Source of the DNA: Sulfuritalea sp.
Lineage (GTDB): Bacteria > Pseudomonadota > Gammaproteobacteria > Burkholderiales > Rhodocyclaceae
Direction of reading: 5' to 3'
Length of the DNA: 64,000 nt
NCBI GenBank assembly: GCA_016710465.1
Contig: JADJVS010000014.1
Span: 744,001 to 808,000, forward strand
The notes under the pieces are model-generated. The model searched no databases, had not been told where the DNA came from, and was given only the letters and a program-made list of their open reading frames with translations. Each line of letters opens with the position of its first letter. Position 1 is the first letter of the stretch. Positions 8,018 to 16,594 of this stretch are shown here, piece after piece. A program made the translations under genes and the position numbers.

Positions 8018-8923
8018 ATGGACGCCTCGGTCGAGCAGTTCCTGACCGAGCTGGCCGTGCAGCGCCGCGCCAGCGCGCATACCCTGCGCGCCTATCGCGG
8101 CGACCTCGAACGCCTCACCACGCTCGCTGCCGGCGCCGACGTCGCGCAGTTGAAAACGCCGCAACTGCGGCGCGGCCTGATGCAGTTGCATGCGCAGGAA
8201 CTGGCGCCGCGCTCCATCGCCCGCACGCTCTCGGCCTGGCGCAGCTACTACGCCTGGCTGGCGCGGCGCGGCACGATCGCGCTGAACCCGGCCGACGGCC
8301 TGCGCGCACCGAAGCGCCCGCGCAGCCTGCCCAAGGCGCTGGGCATCGACCAGGCGGCAGCGCTGCTCGACGGCAACGGTGCCACGGCCGATGCGAGCGC
8401 AGCGGCCGGCCCGCTGTTGACGCGCGATGCGGCGATGTTCGAGCTTTTCTACTCGTCAGGCCTGCGCTTGTCGGAACTCGTCAGCCTCGACTGGCCGGGC
8501 GGGCTAGACCTGAGCACAGGCGAGGTCACCATCACCGGCAAGCGGCAGAAGATGCGCACCGTACCGGTCGGCGACAAGGCGCTGGCGGCCCTGCAGGCCT
8601 GGCTGGACGAACGCCCGGCCCTCGTGCGCGAAGGCCAGCCGGCGCTTTTCCTCGGCCGCAACGGCACGCGCCTGACGCCGCGCCAGGTGGCCAACCGCCT
8701 GGCGCAGTGGGCGCAGCGCCAGGGCGTCGGCGTCCATGTCCATCCGCACATGCTGCGCCATTCCTTCGCCAGCCATGTCCTGCAATCCTCCGGCGACCTG
8801 CGCGCCGTGCAGGAAATGCTCGGCCACGCCAGCATCTCGGCGACGCAGATCTATACGCATCTGGATTTTCAGCACCTGGCCAAAATCTACGATAGCGCCC
8901 ACCCGCGGGCGAAGAACAAATGA
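8018..8923 (+). CDS. xerC: Site-specific tyrosine recombinase XerC
   Basis: A 301-aa tyrosine recombinase that with XerD resolves chromosome dimers at dif. It has the N-terminal SAM-like core-binding domain (about 1-95) and the catalytic domain with the full set Arg150, Lys175, His244, Arg247, His270 and nucleophile Tyr279. Position behind dapF-DUF484 argues for XerC rather than XerD or a phage integrase. Its stop overlaps the next start by 4 bp (ATGA). Confidence 0.93.
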   Translation: MDASVEQFLTELAVQRRASAHTLRAYRGDLERLTTLAAGADVAQLKTPQLRRGLMQLHAQELAPRSIARTLSAWRSYYAWLARRGTIALNPADGLRAPKRPRSLPKALGIDQAAALLDGNGATADASAAAGPLLTRDAAMFELFYSSGLRLSELVSLDWPGGLDLSTGEVTITGKRQKMRTVPVGDKALAALQAWLDERPALVREGQPALFLGRNGTRLTPRQVANRLAQWAQRQGVGVHVHPHMLRHSFASHVLQSSGDLRAVQEMLGHASISATQIYTHLDFQHLAKIYDSAHPRAKNK

Positions 8924-9144
8924 AACCCCACCACTGGCCCTGGACTTTTCTCGTCTTCAGCACGATTGGCACGGCGCTCCTGCTGGTCGGCATCGCCGCG
9001 CTGGCAGGCATGCTGAAGGGCGTGCATCCACTGTTCGGCGACGACATGGCCGGCTGGGCGCTGATCGTCTCGGCGGTGGCTGCCTTTCTTACCGGGGCTT
9101 TCCCGCTGGTGCTGCGCCGGCTGGCGGAGCGCGAGGGCGCCTGA
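8920..9144 (+). CDS. Small two-helix membrane protein, unknown function
   Basis: A 74-aa protein with two predicted membrane helices (about residues 9-30 and 44-64) joined by a short loop, ending in a basic tail (RRLAEREGA). Its ATG overlaps the xerC stop, so it is probably translated by coupling. No family recognised. Convergent with the exonuclease gene, with 3 bp between the stops. Confidence 0.6.
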   Translation: MKPHHWPWTFLVFSTIGTALLLVGIAALAGMLKGVHPLFGDDMAGWALIVSAVAAFLTGAFPLVLRRLAEREGA

Positions 9145-9147
9145 GTC

Positions 9148-9792
9148 TCAGGATCGCCCTGGCAGGTCGCCTGCGGCGAGGGCCAACCGATAGACCCGCA
9201 GCGCTACCTGGGCGTCGTTGGCGGCGTAAAGCATCTGCCGCTCGTTGAGCCGCGGGTTGCCCCAGTTCGACGTGGTGACGTGTTTCGATTTCTGCATGCG
9301 TTGGCCGAGGTAGCGGGCCACGGCGGTTTTCGCGCCCAGCGTCTTGTTGGGCGCTTCGCGCGGTAGCGCCTGCGACAGGTCGAGGATGCCCTTGGCCTCG
9401 ATGCCTAGCTTGGCGCGCAATTGCGCGAGGTCGCTGCCCAGGCCGAACCCGACCTTGAGCACCTGCGGCGACTCGAGGAGTTCGCGCAAGGCGGGGTGGC
9501 TGCCGGTCAGGCGCACGGGAAACAGCCAGGCGCGGGCATCGGTCGCGAGCTGGATCAGGTGCGGCCCGGTGGAGACTTCGCCCTTGGCGAAGGTGGGCTT
9601 GGCTTCGGTGTCGAAGCCGAGCACGGCCTCGGCCAGCAAGTGCCGGCAGGCCTCGGCCGCCGCAGCCGGCGTATCGACCAGCGCCACGTCGGCCAGGGCG
9701 ATGCCGGCGTAGAGCGGCAGCTCGACGGGCGGGACGGGCGGCACATTGGGTGGCGTGCCGGGCAGCGGATTGGCGGCGGAAGGCGAGGTCAC
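9148..9792 (-). CDS. 3'-5' exonuclease domain protein (RNase D-like, DEDDy)
   Basis: A protein of about 214 aa consisting mainly of one DEDDy exonuclease domain. The acidic residues lie in GFDTEAKP, GFGLGSDLAQLR and YAANDAQVALR; the last carries the Tyr and Asp of the DEDDy type. There is no HRDC domain, so it is not full RNase D but resembles stand-alone 3'-5' exonucleases. The start is uncertain: no ATG fits, and GTG at 9792 is chosen, with a TTG further upstream as an alternative. Residues 1-25 are Pro-rich. Confidence 0.78.
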   Translation of the reverse strand: MTSPSAANPLPGTPPNVPPVPPVELPLYAGIALADVALVDTPAAAAEACRHLLAEAVLGFDTEAKPTFAKGEVSTGPHLIQLATDARAWLFPVRLTGSHPALRELLESPQVLKVGFGLGSDLAQLRAKLGIEAKGILDLSQALPREAPNKTLGAKTAVARYLGQRMQKSKHVTTSNWGNPRLNERQMLYAANDAQVALRVYRLALAAGDLPGRS

Positions 9793-9912
9793 GAGCGGGG
9801 CGTGGGCCGGGGTGGGGGTGTTGGCGGGTGCCAACGGGCCGGCGAAGTCTATAGGATGAAAGGCCCGAGTCGGTCTACAATAGCGGGTTCGAACATTCAC
9901 GAGTGCCCGGGC

Positions 9913-10134
9913 ATGTCTGACACCGCATTCTGCTACCACTGCCGGCAGCATCATCCGAAGACCGAGATGCGCCAGATCGAAACCAAGGCCGGCAAGCGCT
10001 GGCGCTGCATCCGCAGCATCGAGGCCACCCGCCAGGGCCAGGCCGCGCGCGAGGCCTACGGCCGCCAGGTTTCCGAGATGAACAAGTCCGAGGCGCAAAG
10101 TCGCGCCCGCATGTCGAAGCCGATCGTCGTCTGA
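9913..10134 (+). CDS. Small zinc-ribbon-like protein, unknown function
   Basis: A 73-aa, strongly basic protein. Residues 7-10 (CYHC) and Cys33 in KRWRC, with His14, His15 and Lys between, suggest a small zinc site. The C-terminal half is Arg/Lys/Gln-rich and probably helical. A TACAAT resembling a -10 box lies at 9876-9881, divergent from the exonuclease gene. No family name is recognised. Confidence 0.65.
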   Translation: MSDTAFCYHCRQHHPKTEMRQIETKAGKRWRCIRSIEATRQGQAAREAYGRQVSEMNKSEAQSRARMSKPIVV

Positions 10135-10155
10135 CGGTCGCGGCACCCGGCCCCG

Positions 10156-10917
10156 ATGTCGTTGCGCGGGCTGGTTCTCCTGTTGTCGCTGTCGATTGCC
10201 GCCTGCGCGCCGCTGCCCGCGGGACAGGGCCGCAAGGCCCTTTGGCATGCGTCGCCCAATTTCGACCAGCGCCGACCGAACTTCGTCATCCTGCACCAGA
10301 CCACCAACGCCACGGTGGACAGGGCACTGGAGACGCTGATCGATCCAGGGCGCAAAGTCAGCGCCCACTACCTGATCGGCCGGGATGGCGTGGTGATGCA
10401 ACTGGTCGATGAGGCCGCGCGTGCCTGGCATGCGGGCGAATCGCGCTGGGGCGGCATGAGCGACCTGAATTCCGCCTCGATCGGCATCGAACTCGACAAC
10501 ACCGGCGACGAGCCCTTCGCCGAACCGCAGATCGCCGCGCTGTTGATCCTGCTCGCCGAGCTGCGCGAGCGCTACCGGATACCCGCCGCCAACGTGCTGG
10601 CCCACGGCGACGTGGCGCCGACGCGCAAGGTGGATCCCAGCCGCTACTTTCCCTGGCGCCGCCTCGCCGAGGCCGGCTTTGGCCTGTGGTGCGACAAACC
10701 GCCGGCTTCGCCACCGGCGGGATTCGATGCCGCGCTGGGTTTGCGCGCGCTGGGTTACGACATGACGCAAGCGGCGGCGGCGCGTGCCGCTTTCCGTCGT
10801 CATTTCCTCGCGCAGGAAGGCGATGTCGAGCTTTCCGCGAGCGAACAGGCGCTGCTGCATTGCCTGCTTGCGCAGCCGGGTTCGGCGGTGCCGACCACGG
10901 CGTCGGGCTACGAATGA
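10156..10917 (+). CDS. amiD: N-acetylmuramoyl-L-alanine amidase, lipoprotein (AmiD-like)
   Basis: A 253-aa zinc amidase (Amidase_2/AmpD fold) that removes stem peptides from muropeptides. Zinc ligands are His47 (VILHQTTN), His150 (LAHGDVAP) and Asp160. Residues 1-17 form a lipoprotein signal with lipobox SIAAC (Cys17), so it is predicted to be anchored on the periplasmic side of the outer membrane, unlike cytoplasmic AmpD. The C-terminal 70 residues resemble a small peptidoglycan-binding region. The stop overlaps the next start (ATGA). Confidence 0.85.
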   Translation: MSLRGLVLLLSLSIAACAPLPAGQGRKALWHASPNFDQRRPNFVILHQTTNATVDRALETLIDPGRKVSAHYLIGRDGVVMQLVDEAARAWHAGESRWGGMSDLNSASIGIELDNTGDEPFAEPQIAALLILLAELRERYRIPAANVLAHGDVAPTRKVDPSRYFPWRRLAEAGFGLWCDKPPASPPAGFDAALGLRALGYDMTQAAAARAAFRRHFLAQEGDVELSASEQALLHCLLAQPGSAVPTTASGYE

Positions 10918-11297
10918 CGCCCATGAAGACCCGCCACACCGAGATCCCGGTCTACATCACCAAGGACGGCTCGGAGATCCGCGAGCTGATGCACCCTGCC
11001 GTGCATGGCAATCGCCTGCAAAGCCTGGCCGAGGCGACGGTGCATCCCGGACAGCGCACGCATCTGCACCGCCATGCGCGCACCGAAGAGCTGTACCACG
11101 TTACATCAGGACGCGGACTGATGACCCTGGGCGAGGCACGCTTCGAAGTCGGCGCCGGCGACACGGTGCACATCGCGCCGGGCACGCCGCATTGCATCGA
11201 GGGATTGGGCAAGGAGCCGCTGGTCATCCTGTGCTGCTGCGCGCCGCCCTATGCGCACGAGGATACGGAACTGCTGGAAGACAACAAGGCGCGCTGA
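10914..11297 (+). CDS. Cupin-domain protein
   Basis: A 127-aa single-domain cupin. Motif 1 is HLHRHARTEELYHVTSGRG (metal ligands His, His, Glu, His) and motif 2 is IAPGTPHCIEG. It resembles small mannose-6-phosphate isomerase-like cupins, but no substrate can be named. It is translationally coupled to the amidase by a 4-bp overlap. Two ATGs 9 bp apart (10914 and 10923) are both possible starts. Confidence 0.8.
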   Translation: MTPMKTRHTEIPVYITKDGSEIRELMHPAVHGNRLQSLAEATVHPGQRTHLHRHARTEELYHVTSGRGLMTLGEARFEVGAGDTVHIAPGTPHCIEGLGKEPLVILCCCAPPYAHEDTELLEDNKAR

Positions 11298-11384
11298 ATC
11301 GCCGTAGCGCCATCCGCAGCGGCGAGGAGAGCGTTCTTTGCTCGACCGCCCTGCTGCGCACGGGCTTCATCAGCGCCGTCCGCA

Positions 11385-11414
11385 GGAGATACCGTCTCCG
11401 ACATTGCCGGAGAC
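11385..11414. other. Two mutually exclusive hairpins between cupin and asmA genes
   Basis: GGAGA (11385-11389) can pair with TCTCC (11395-11399), or GTCTCCG (11394-11400) with CGGAGAC (11408-11414). The second is a perfect 7-bp stem. The spot lies between converging genes, so a bidirectional terminator is the simplest reading, but there is no clear T tract. Confidence 0.4.
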
Positions 11415-11421
11415 ATAACTT

Positions 11422-14400
11422 TCAGCGCGCCGCCTTGCCCAGTTCGAGCTTGAGCGCCACTTCACGGTCCTCGCCGGCGACTTTCTCGACCGCGCCGACG
11501 CTGACGCGTTCCACCGGCGCCTTGGCTTCCTTGAGCACCGCCAGCGTCGCTTCGCCACGCGCCTGGGCCAGTTGCTGCAGACGCTCGTCGGGCACCACTT
11601 CCTTCTCGCGCAGCCGCTGGTAGAGCACGCCGTGGAAGTCGGCGCCCTTCAGCGCGCCAAGCTCGGTTTCGTTCAAAGCGCGCGGCGGCCGCACCAGTCC
11701 GCTGAGGCGCGACATCATCTTGCCGGCCACGCCTTCTTCGAGCTGCCCGGGATTGGCACTGCGGAAGCCTTGCTTGAAGCCGGCCAGTTCGGCCTTGCCG
11801 AAACGCTCGGCGAACAAGTCCTCGATCGCCGCCTGCAGCTCCGGCGCGCGCGTCGAGATCGGCCCCGGATCGCCCTGCGGGTCGATCTTCTGTCCGCTCT
11901 TTTCCAGCAGGCCGCGGCGCAACTGGCGATCCTGCAGGGCGACGCGGTCGGCGGCGTTCCAGGTGCCATTGACGCTGAGCGCCAGCGCCGGCCGCTTGTT
12001 CAGCGCTGCGGCGAGCTTCACAAGCTTCTCGCGTTCGGGCGGGGTCAGGCGCCGCGCACCGGCTTCGAAGGCGATGCTTTCCAGCTTTTCGTCGCCGCCG
12101 CCGAAAAGAGCACCCAGCGCGCGGAAGGGCGCGGTGACGACCTTGGTCAGGACATTGGTGATCACCTTCCAGACAATGCCGCCGAAGCTGAATTGCGGAT
12201 CGTCGAGGCTGCCGGTGATCGGCAGGCCGAGGTCGATGCGGCCGTCGGAATCCTCCAGCAGCGCAATGGCGAGGTCCAGCGGCAGGTCCTTGGCGGTCGC
12301 GCTCTGCACCCGTTCGCCCAGCACCAGCTTGTCGATTACGACCTGGTTCTTGCTGTCGAGCTGGCGCTTGCGGATGTTGTATTCGAGGTCCAGCGAGAGC
12401 TTGCCCGAATCGATGCGCCGCCCCGCGAAGGTGGCCGAGTAGGGCGTCAGGCGGTTCATTTCGAGGTTGCGGAAGATCAGCTTGATCTCGGTGAAGCCGG
12501 TGGGATCGAAGGGATCGACCTGGCCGACGGCGCGCGCCAGGCCGTAGTCGTCCACCTCGCCGTCGAGTTCGAGCTGGCCGGCGGCACCGGGGCGCGAGGA
12601 AAGGCCGGCGATGGAGCCGCGCAACTTGTGGATGCGCGTGCCGAAGGGGAAGAGCAGCGATTCGTCGGCGAAATCCAGTTCACCGTCGCGAAAGCGCAGA
12701 CGGTCGATGTTTACCAGGAAGGCCGGCGCCGGCTTGGCCGCCGCGGCGGCGTTGGGTTCAGGAGTTTGCCCAGGAGTCGGCGCTGGCGCCACGGCGGCGG
12801 GCGCGTCCGGCCTGGCTTCGCCGGCTGCGGCCGGCGGTGTTTCGGCCTTGCGCAGGATGCGCTGGAAGTTCGTGCTCTTGTCCCTGGCGATCAGGAGTTG
12901 CCCGTCGAGCCCGTCGAGCATCAGTTCGCCGATCTGCAATTTCTGCGGCGTGGCGTCGAACTGCCGGGTGCCGAAGTACTTCCAGGCGAGGAAGACCTTG
13001 TCGCTGCCCGCTTCATTGAGGCGCAGCTCGCTGACGCCGAAGCTGCCCTTGTAGCCGCTGGACCTGGCATCGTGCTTGACCGTTCCCGCCGCGCTGATGC
13101 GACCGCCGGCAAGGTCGAGCGCGGCGTGCTTGCCGATGAAGGGCTGCGCCGGCTTCAATGCCAGGTCGTCGAGCTTGAGCTGCAGGTCGATGGCCGCGGT
13201 GGCCGGGACCAGCTTGCCCTCCACCGCCAGGCGCCCGCCGCTGGCCACGCGCAGGCCGGCCTTGAGCGGCAACGGGCGGTCGAGCTTTTCGCTGACGCCC
13301 GAGGTTTCGATCGCGATGTCTTCGAGGCCGACCTGCAGCGCCGGCGACATCGATTCGTCATGGAAGGCGATGCCGAAGCCGGAGAGCGCGAGGCGCTCGA
13401 CGGTGTAGCGCCAGGGCGTGGCCGGCGCCGCGGCTTCGGTGGCGGGCTTCTGCGCGGCGGGCTTTGCCGCAGTCGGCTCCGGGCTCAGCGCCTTCAGGGC
13501 CGCGACCAGGTCGAGCGTACCGCCGGCATCGCGGCGCATGGCGACGCGTCCATTCTTCAAAACGACGGCGCCGACCTCGGCCTTGCGCTGCGCGAGATCG
13601 ATTTGCGTTGCCGCCACGCCCAGTTCGGGCAGGGCCAGCGGTTTCGCACGCGTCTTGCCGGCACCGGATTCGAGGCTGATGTCCTTCAGCGCCAGGGACT
13701 TGAACGCCAGTTGCTGCGTGGCGAGGTTGAAGCGGCCGCCTTCCAGGGCAAGGGCGCCGAGGCCGATGGCGGGGGCGCCGGCGGCCTTGGGTTTGCTCAG
13801 GACCAGCCTGGCGAGTTCCACCGAGAAGGGATCGAGCGCCAGTGCGAGCTTGCCATCGGCATGGCCGAGGCGGTAGTCGAAAGCCAGCCCGGCGATGCCC
13901 TCGGGCGGCGCGAAGCCGAGTTCCGGCGGCATGCGGGCCGCCAGCAGCGGCGCCAGCTTGCCGAGATCCACGCCACGCAGGCTGAGCTGGCCGCTCGAGC
14001 CCAGCGGGTTCAGTGTCGCCGTGCCCTTCCATTCGAGCTGGGCGCCGAAGGCGGTGTGCGCCGCGAGCGTGAACTGTCCGCTGTCGTCGGGCTTGGTCGA
14101 AATGCTCTTGAGTTCGAGGTCGAAGGCGTCGACCCGGCTGACGAAGGCCGGCGTGCTGCGCTGGTCGGCGATGTCGGCCTGGGCGCCGCTCAAGACCAGG
14201 TGGTTGATGTCGATGCGCGGCGGCGGCGTGCCGGCCTTCTTTTCATCCTTGCCGGCGAAGGCGGCCAGCAGCCGGCTCCAGTTCATCGGCGCCTGGGCGT
14301 CATGGCGCAGGATCAGGTTGGCGGCCAGTCCGTCGAGCCTCAGTTCGTCGATGACGATGCCGCCCGCGGTGATGCTGGCGCTCGACAGGTCGACGAAGAG

Positions 14401-14652
14401 TTCGCGGAAGGCCAGCAGCGGCGCGCCTTCCGGGCCGTCGAGCTTGAGTTCGCGCAGGCGCAGGCTCAGCGCCAGGGGATTGATCTCGGGCTTGGCGAGG
14501 CTGAGCTTGTGACCGCTTTTCTCGGCGACGATCTTCTGCGCCTGCGATTGCAGGATGCCGGGCAAGGCGAGCCAGGCGAAGCCGAGCAGCAAAACCACGA
14601 ATCCGCCGAGTGCCAGCGCGGCCTGGCGGATACGACGCAGGGGCGTTGCCAT
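11422..14652 (-). CDS. Large AsmA-like DUF748 protein
   Basis: A 1076-aa protein with one N-terminal membrane anchor (about residues 11-33) and a very long periplasmic region of repeating beta-strand segments, typical of the AsmA-like DUF748 family. Such proteins are thought to form bridges for lipid transport between membranes. A Pro/Ala-rich spacer at about residues 610-640 contains copy 2 of the dispersed repeat. The last 200 residues include an OmpA-like stretch (FEAGARRLTPPEREKL). It is the distal gene of the yqjD-yqjE-yqjK set on the minus strand, 21 bp downstream of yqjK. Confidence 0.85.
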   Translation of the reverse strand: MATPLRRIRQAALALGGFVVLLLGFAWLALPGILQSQAQKIVAEKSGHKLSLAKPEINPLALSLRLRELKLDGPEGAPLLAFRELFVDLSSASITAGGIVIDELRLDGLAANLILRHDAQAPMNWSRLLAAFAGKDEKKAGTPPPRIDINHLVLSGAQADIADQRSTPAFVSRVDAFDLELKSISTKPDDSGQFTLAAHTAFGAQLEWKGTATLNPLGSSGQLSLRGVDLGKLAPLLAARMPPELGFAPPEGIAGLAFDYRLGHADGKLALALDPFSVELARLVLSKPKAAGAPAIGLGALALEGGRFNLATQQLAFKSLALKDISLESGAGKTRAKPLALPELGVAATQIDLAQRKAEVGAVVLKNGRVAMRRDAGGTLDLVAALKALSPEPTAAKPAAQKPATEAAAPATPWRYTVERLALSGFGIAFHDESMSPALQVGLEDIAIETSGVSEKLDRPLPLKAGLRVASGGRLAVEGKLVPATAAIDLQLKLDDLALKPAQPFIGKHAALDLAGGRISAAGTVKHDARSSGYKGSFGVSELRLNEAGSDKVFLAWKYFGTRQFDATPQKLQIGELMLDGLDGQLLIARDKSTNFQRILRKAETPPAAAGEARPDAPAAVAPAPTPGQTPEPNAAAAAKPAPAFLVNIDRLRFRDGELDFADESLLFPFGTRIHKLRGSIAGLSSRPGAAGQLELDGEVDDYGLARAVGQVDPFDPTGFTEIKLIFRNLEMNRLTPYSATFAGRRIDSGKLSLDLEYNIRKRQLDSKNQVVIDKLVLGERVQSATAKDLPLDLAIALLEDSDGRIDLGLPITGSLDDPQFSFGGIVWKVITNVLTKVVTAPFRALGALFGGGDEKLESIAFEAGARRLTPPEREKLVKLAAALNKRPALALSVNGTWNAADRVALQDRQLRRGLLEKSGQKIDPQGDPGPISTRAPELQAAIEDLFAERFGKAELAGFKQGFRSANPGQLEEGVAGKMMSRLSGLVRPPRALNETELGALKGADFHGVLYQRLREKEVVPDERLQQLAQARGEATLAVLKEAKAPVERVSVGAVEKVAGEDREVALKLELGKAAR
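12771..12796 (+). repeat. Dispersed 25-bp repeat, copy 2 (inside asmA-like gene)
   Basis: Carries GTCGGCGCTGGCGCCACGG, one difference from the core. Read on the gene's strand it encodes AVAPAPTP within a Pro/Ala-rich linker. Confidence 0.7.
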
Positions 14653-14673
14653 GAAAACCCGTCCGCCCTGGCG

Positions 14674-14970
14674 TTACAGCGGGCGCTGGTCGATCAGGCC
14701 GCGCAGCTTGCGCCAGGCCTGCCAGCCGAGGAAGGCGCGCCGCCCCCAGCGCCAGGCGCGGCTGGGTTTCGCGACCAGCAGGGCCACCGTGGTGGCGACC
14801 ACGACCTGCGGATGGGCGCGCAGCCAGTGCGCAGCATCGACCGCGAGGTCGGCGCCGGCGAAGGCCGGGCGCAGGCCGGCGGCGTGGCGGCCGAAATCGG
14901 CGCGCAGGGTTTCGCCGTGGATCTGCAGTCGCTGTTTCTTCAGCGCCAGTTCAAGCTCGGCGGTGTTCAT
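14674..14970 (-). CDS. yqjK: YqjK-like family protein
   Basis: A 98-aa basic protein with a short hydrophobic segment in the middle (PQVVVATTVALLVA) flanked by Arg-rich sequence. The N-terminus (LELALKKQRLQIHGE) and position behind a yqjE gene fit the YqjK-like family, often third in yqjD-yqjE-yqjK operons. The ATG overlaps the yqjE stop by 4 bp. Function unknown. Confidence 0.7.
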   Translation of the reverse strand: MNTAELELALKKQRLQIHGETLRADFGRHAAGLRPAFAGADLAVDAAHWLRAHPQVVVATTVALLVAKPSRAWRWGRRAFLGWQAWRKLRGLIDQRPL

Positions 14971-15383
14971 CGCGGCGCGCTTGCCCCACCTTGCGCCAGC
15001 GCCTCGCGGTCGCGGGCAAGTTCGGCCAGGCTGGCCTTGAACAGCGTCGAACCGGCCCTGGCGAAATTCACCGCCACCAGCAGCGTGGCGATGCCGGCAC
15101 CGAGGAACAGCGCGCTGAACACACCCAGCGCCAGCAGGCGATGGCTGTCCCACAGCAGCACGGTGAGGAACACCGCAAGAAACACCAGCCCCGCGCTGAG
15201 GCAGATCAGCGCAATCGCGCCGAAAGTGAGCAGCGAGAGCAGGCGCCCCCGCTCCTCGGCGAGTTCGACGCCAAGCAACTGCAGGCGGTTCTGCGCCAGC
15301 GCCAGCGAGGTGCCGAACAGCCCTTTCAGCGACGCAAACAGACCCGCCCGGGAGGCTTCGCCGCCGGGGGTGCCGTCAGTCAT
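14967..15383 (-). CDS. yqjE: YqjE-type phage-holin-family membrane protein
   Basis: A 138-aa inner-membrane protein with a central pair of long hydrophobic helices (about 52-78 and 83-108) between charged ends, as in the YqjE (phage holin superfamily III) group. It sits between yqjD and yqjK, 4 bp from each. Homologues are stress-associated membrane proteins without a defined activity. Confidence 0.8.
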   Translation of the reverse strand: MTDGTPGGEASRAGLFASLKGLFGTSLALAQNRLQLLGVELAEERGRLLSLLTFGAIALICLSAGLVFLAVFLTVLLWDSHRLLALGVFSALFLGAGIATLLVAVNFARAGSTLFKASLAELARDREALAQGGASAPR

Positions 15384-15387
15384 GAAT

Positions 15388-15699
15388 TCAGCGACGGCCG
15401 ATCAGCAGGCCGGCGATGAAACCGATGCCGGCGGCGACACCCACCGAACGCCAGGGATTGTCATGCACGTAGTCGTCGGCGGCACGACCGACTTGCTTGG
15501 CGCGATCGACCACGGCGGCCTCGGCTTCGGCCAGCTTGATCTTGGCCGTGGCGAGGCGGTCGGCGGTGCGGGCGCGGATTTCGGCGATCTTTTCACCGGC
15601 CTGGCCGGCGGTGGCGCGCAGCAGTTCTTCGCTGTCGGCGATCACCAGCTTGACGTCCGCAATCAGTTTGTCCTTGGTGACTTCGCTCATGTCGCTCAT
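15388..15699 (-). CDS. yqjD: DUF883 protein of the ElaB/YqjD family
   Basis: A 103-aa protein with a long amphipathic helix (about 1-75) and a C-terminal membrane anchor (GVAAGIGFIAGLLIGRR), preceded by the family motif HDNPWRSVGV. YqjD and ElaB in E. coli are tail-anchored inner-membrane proteins that bind ribosomes in stationary phase. An AGGAG ribosome-binding site lies 6-7 bp upstream. First gene of the four-gene minus-strand run ending in the AsmA-like protein. Confidence 0.88.
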   Translation of the reverse strand: MSDMSEVTKDKLIADVKLVIADSEELLRATAGQAGEKIAEIRARTADRLATAKIKLAEAEAAVVDRAKQVGRAADDYVHDNPWRSVGVAAGIGFIAGLLIGRR

Positions 15700-15770
15700 G
15701 GTGCTCTCCTGAAATGTAGGGCTGAAAATTAAAGGCTACCCATTTTGACACGTCGCCGCAATGATCGACG

Positions 15771-16568
15771 TCACATGACGTTGAATTCGTAATCCACGGT
15801 CAGCGGTGCATGGTCGGAAAAGCGTTGCGCCTTGTACACGGCCGCCTGACGCGCGGTGGCGGCGAGGCCCGGTGTAGCGATCTGGTAATCGATGCGCCAG
15901 CCGACGTTCTTGGCCCAGGCCTGGCCGCGGTTGGACCACCAAGTGTAGGCCTCGCCGGTGGCCTCGGGCAGCAGTTTGCGATGCACATCGATCCACCCCA
16001 GGTCGTCGAACACCGAGCTCAGCCAAGCGCGTTCCTCGGGCAGGAAGCCGGAATTCTTTTGGTTCGACTTCCAGTTCTTCAGGTCTTTTTCGGTATGGGC
16101 GATGTTCCAGTCGCCGCAGAGCAGGACCTCGCGCTTCGTTGTGCGCGCCTCCTTCGCCAGACGCTCCAGTTGCGGGCGGAACTGGTCGAGGAAACGGAAC
16201 TTGGCCTGCTGGCGTTCCTCGGAACTGGAGCCTGACGGCAGGTAGAGCGAGACCACCGAGAGCTTGCCGAAATCGGCTTGCAGGTAGCGGCCTTCGGCAT
16301 CGAATTCGGCATTGCCGAATCCCTCGACGACGCGGTCCGGCGCAGAGCGCGAATAGATGCCGACGCCGCTGTAGCCCTTCTTTTCCGCGCAATGGAAATA
16401 GCCGGTGTAGCCGTCGGGCTGCGTCAAGGCGGGTGTCAGGTCGGGCAACTGGGCCTTGAGTTCCTGGACGCATACGATGTCGGCGTCGTGGCCGGCAAGC
16501 CAGTCGAAAACGCCCTTGCTGGCGGCGGAACGGATACCGTTGAGATTCAGGCTGAGTATGCGGAGCAT
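15771..16568 (-). CDS. xthA: Exodeoxyribonuclease III
   Basis: A 265-aa AP endonuclease/3'-5' exonuclease for base-excision repair. Catalytic motifs are present in order: LNLNGIRSA, QELKAQ, LCGDWNIAHTEKDL, the DYQIAT segment and SDHAPLTVDY. The ATG at 16568 (MLRILSLNLNG) matches the family start; another in-frame ATG at 16580 is possible. It is divergent from pyrE with under 30 bp between the start codons. Confidence 0.93.
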   Translation of the reverse strand: MLRILSLNLNGIRSAASKGVFDWLAGHDADIVCVQELKAQLPDLTPALTQPDGYTGYFHCAEKKGYSGVGIYSRSAPDRVVEGFGNAEFDAEGRYLQADFGKLSVVSLYLPSGSSSEERQQAKFRFLDQFRPQLERLAKEARTTKREVLLCGDWNIAHTEKDLKNWKSNQKNSGFLPEERAWLSSVFDDLGWIDVHRKLLPEATGEAYTWWSNRGQAWAKNVGWRIDYQIATPGLAATARQAAVYKAQRFSDHAPLTVDYEFNVM

Positions 16569-16594
16569 GGAAGGCTGCATGTAGAATGGGCGCG

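Noticed and set aside
11151..11176. Repeat-like GTCGGCGCCGGCGACACGG in the cupin gene
   Set aside because: It encodes the conserved cupin motif VGAGDTVHIAPG, so similarity comes from the protein family, not from a repeat copy.
11572..15732. 1386-codon open frame on the plus strand across the AsmA/yqj genes
   Set aside because: Antisense shadow. The minus-strand proteins have clear families, membrane anchors and 4-bp overlaps.
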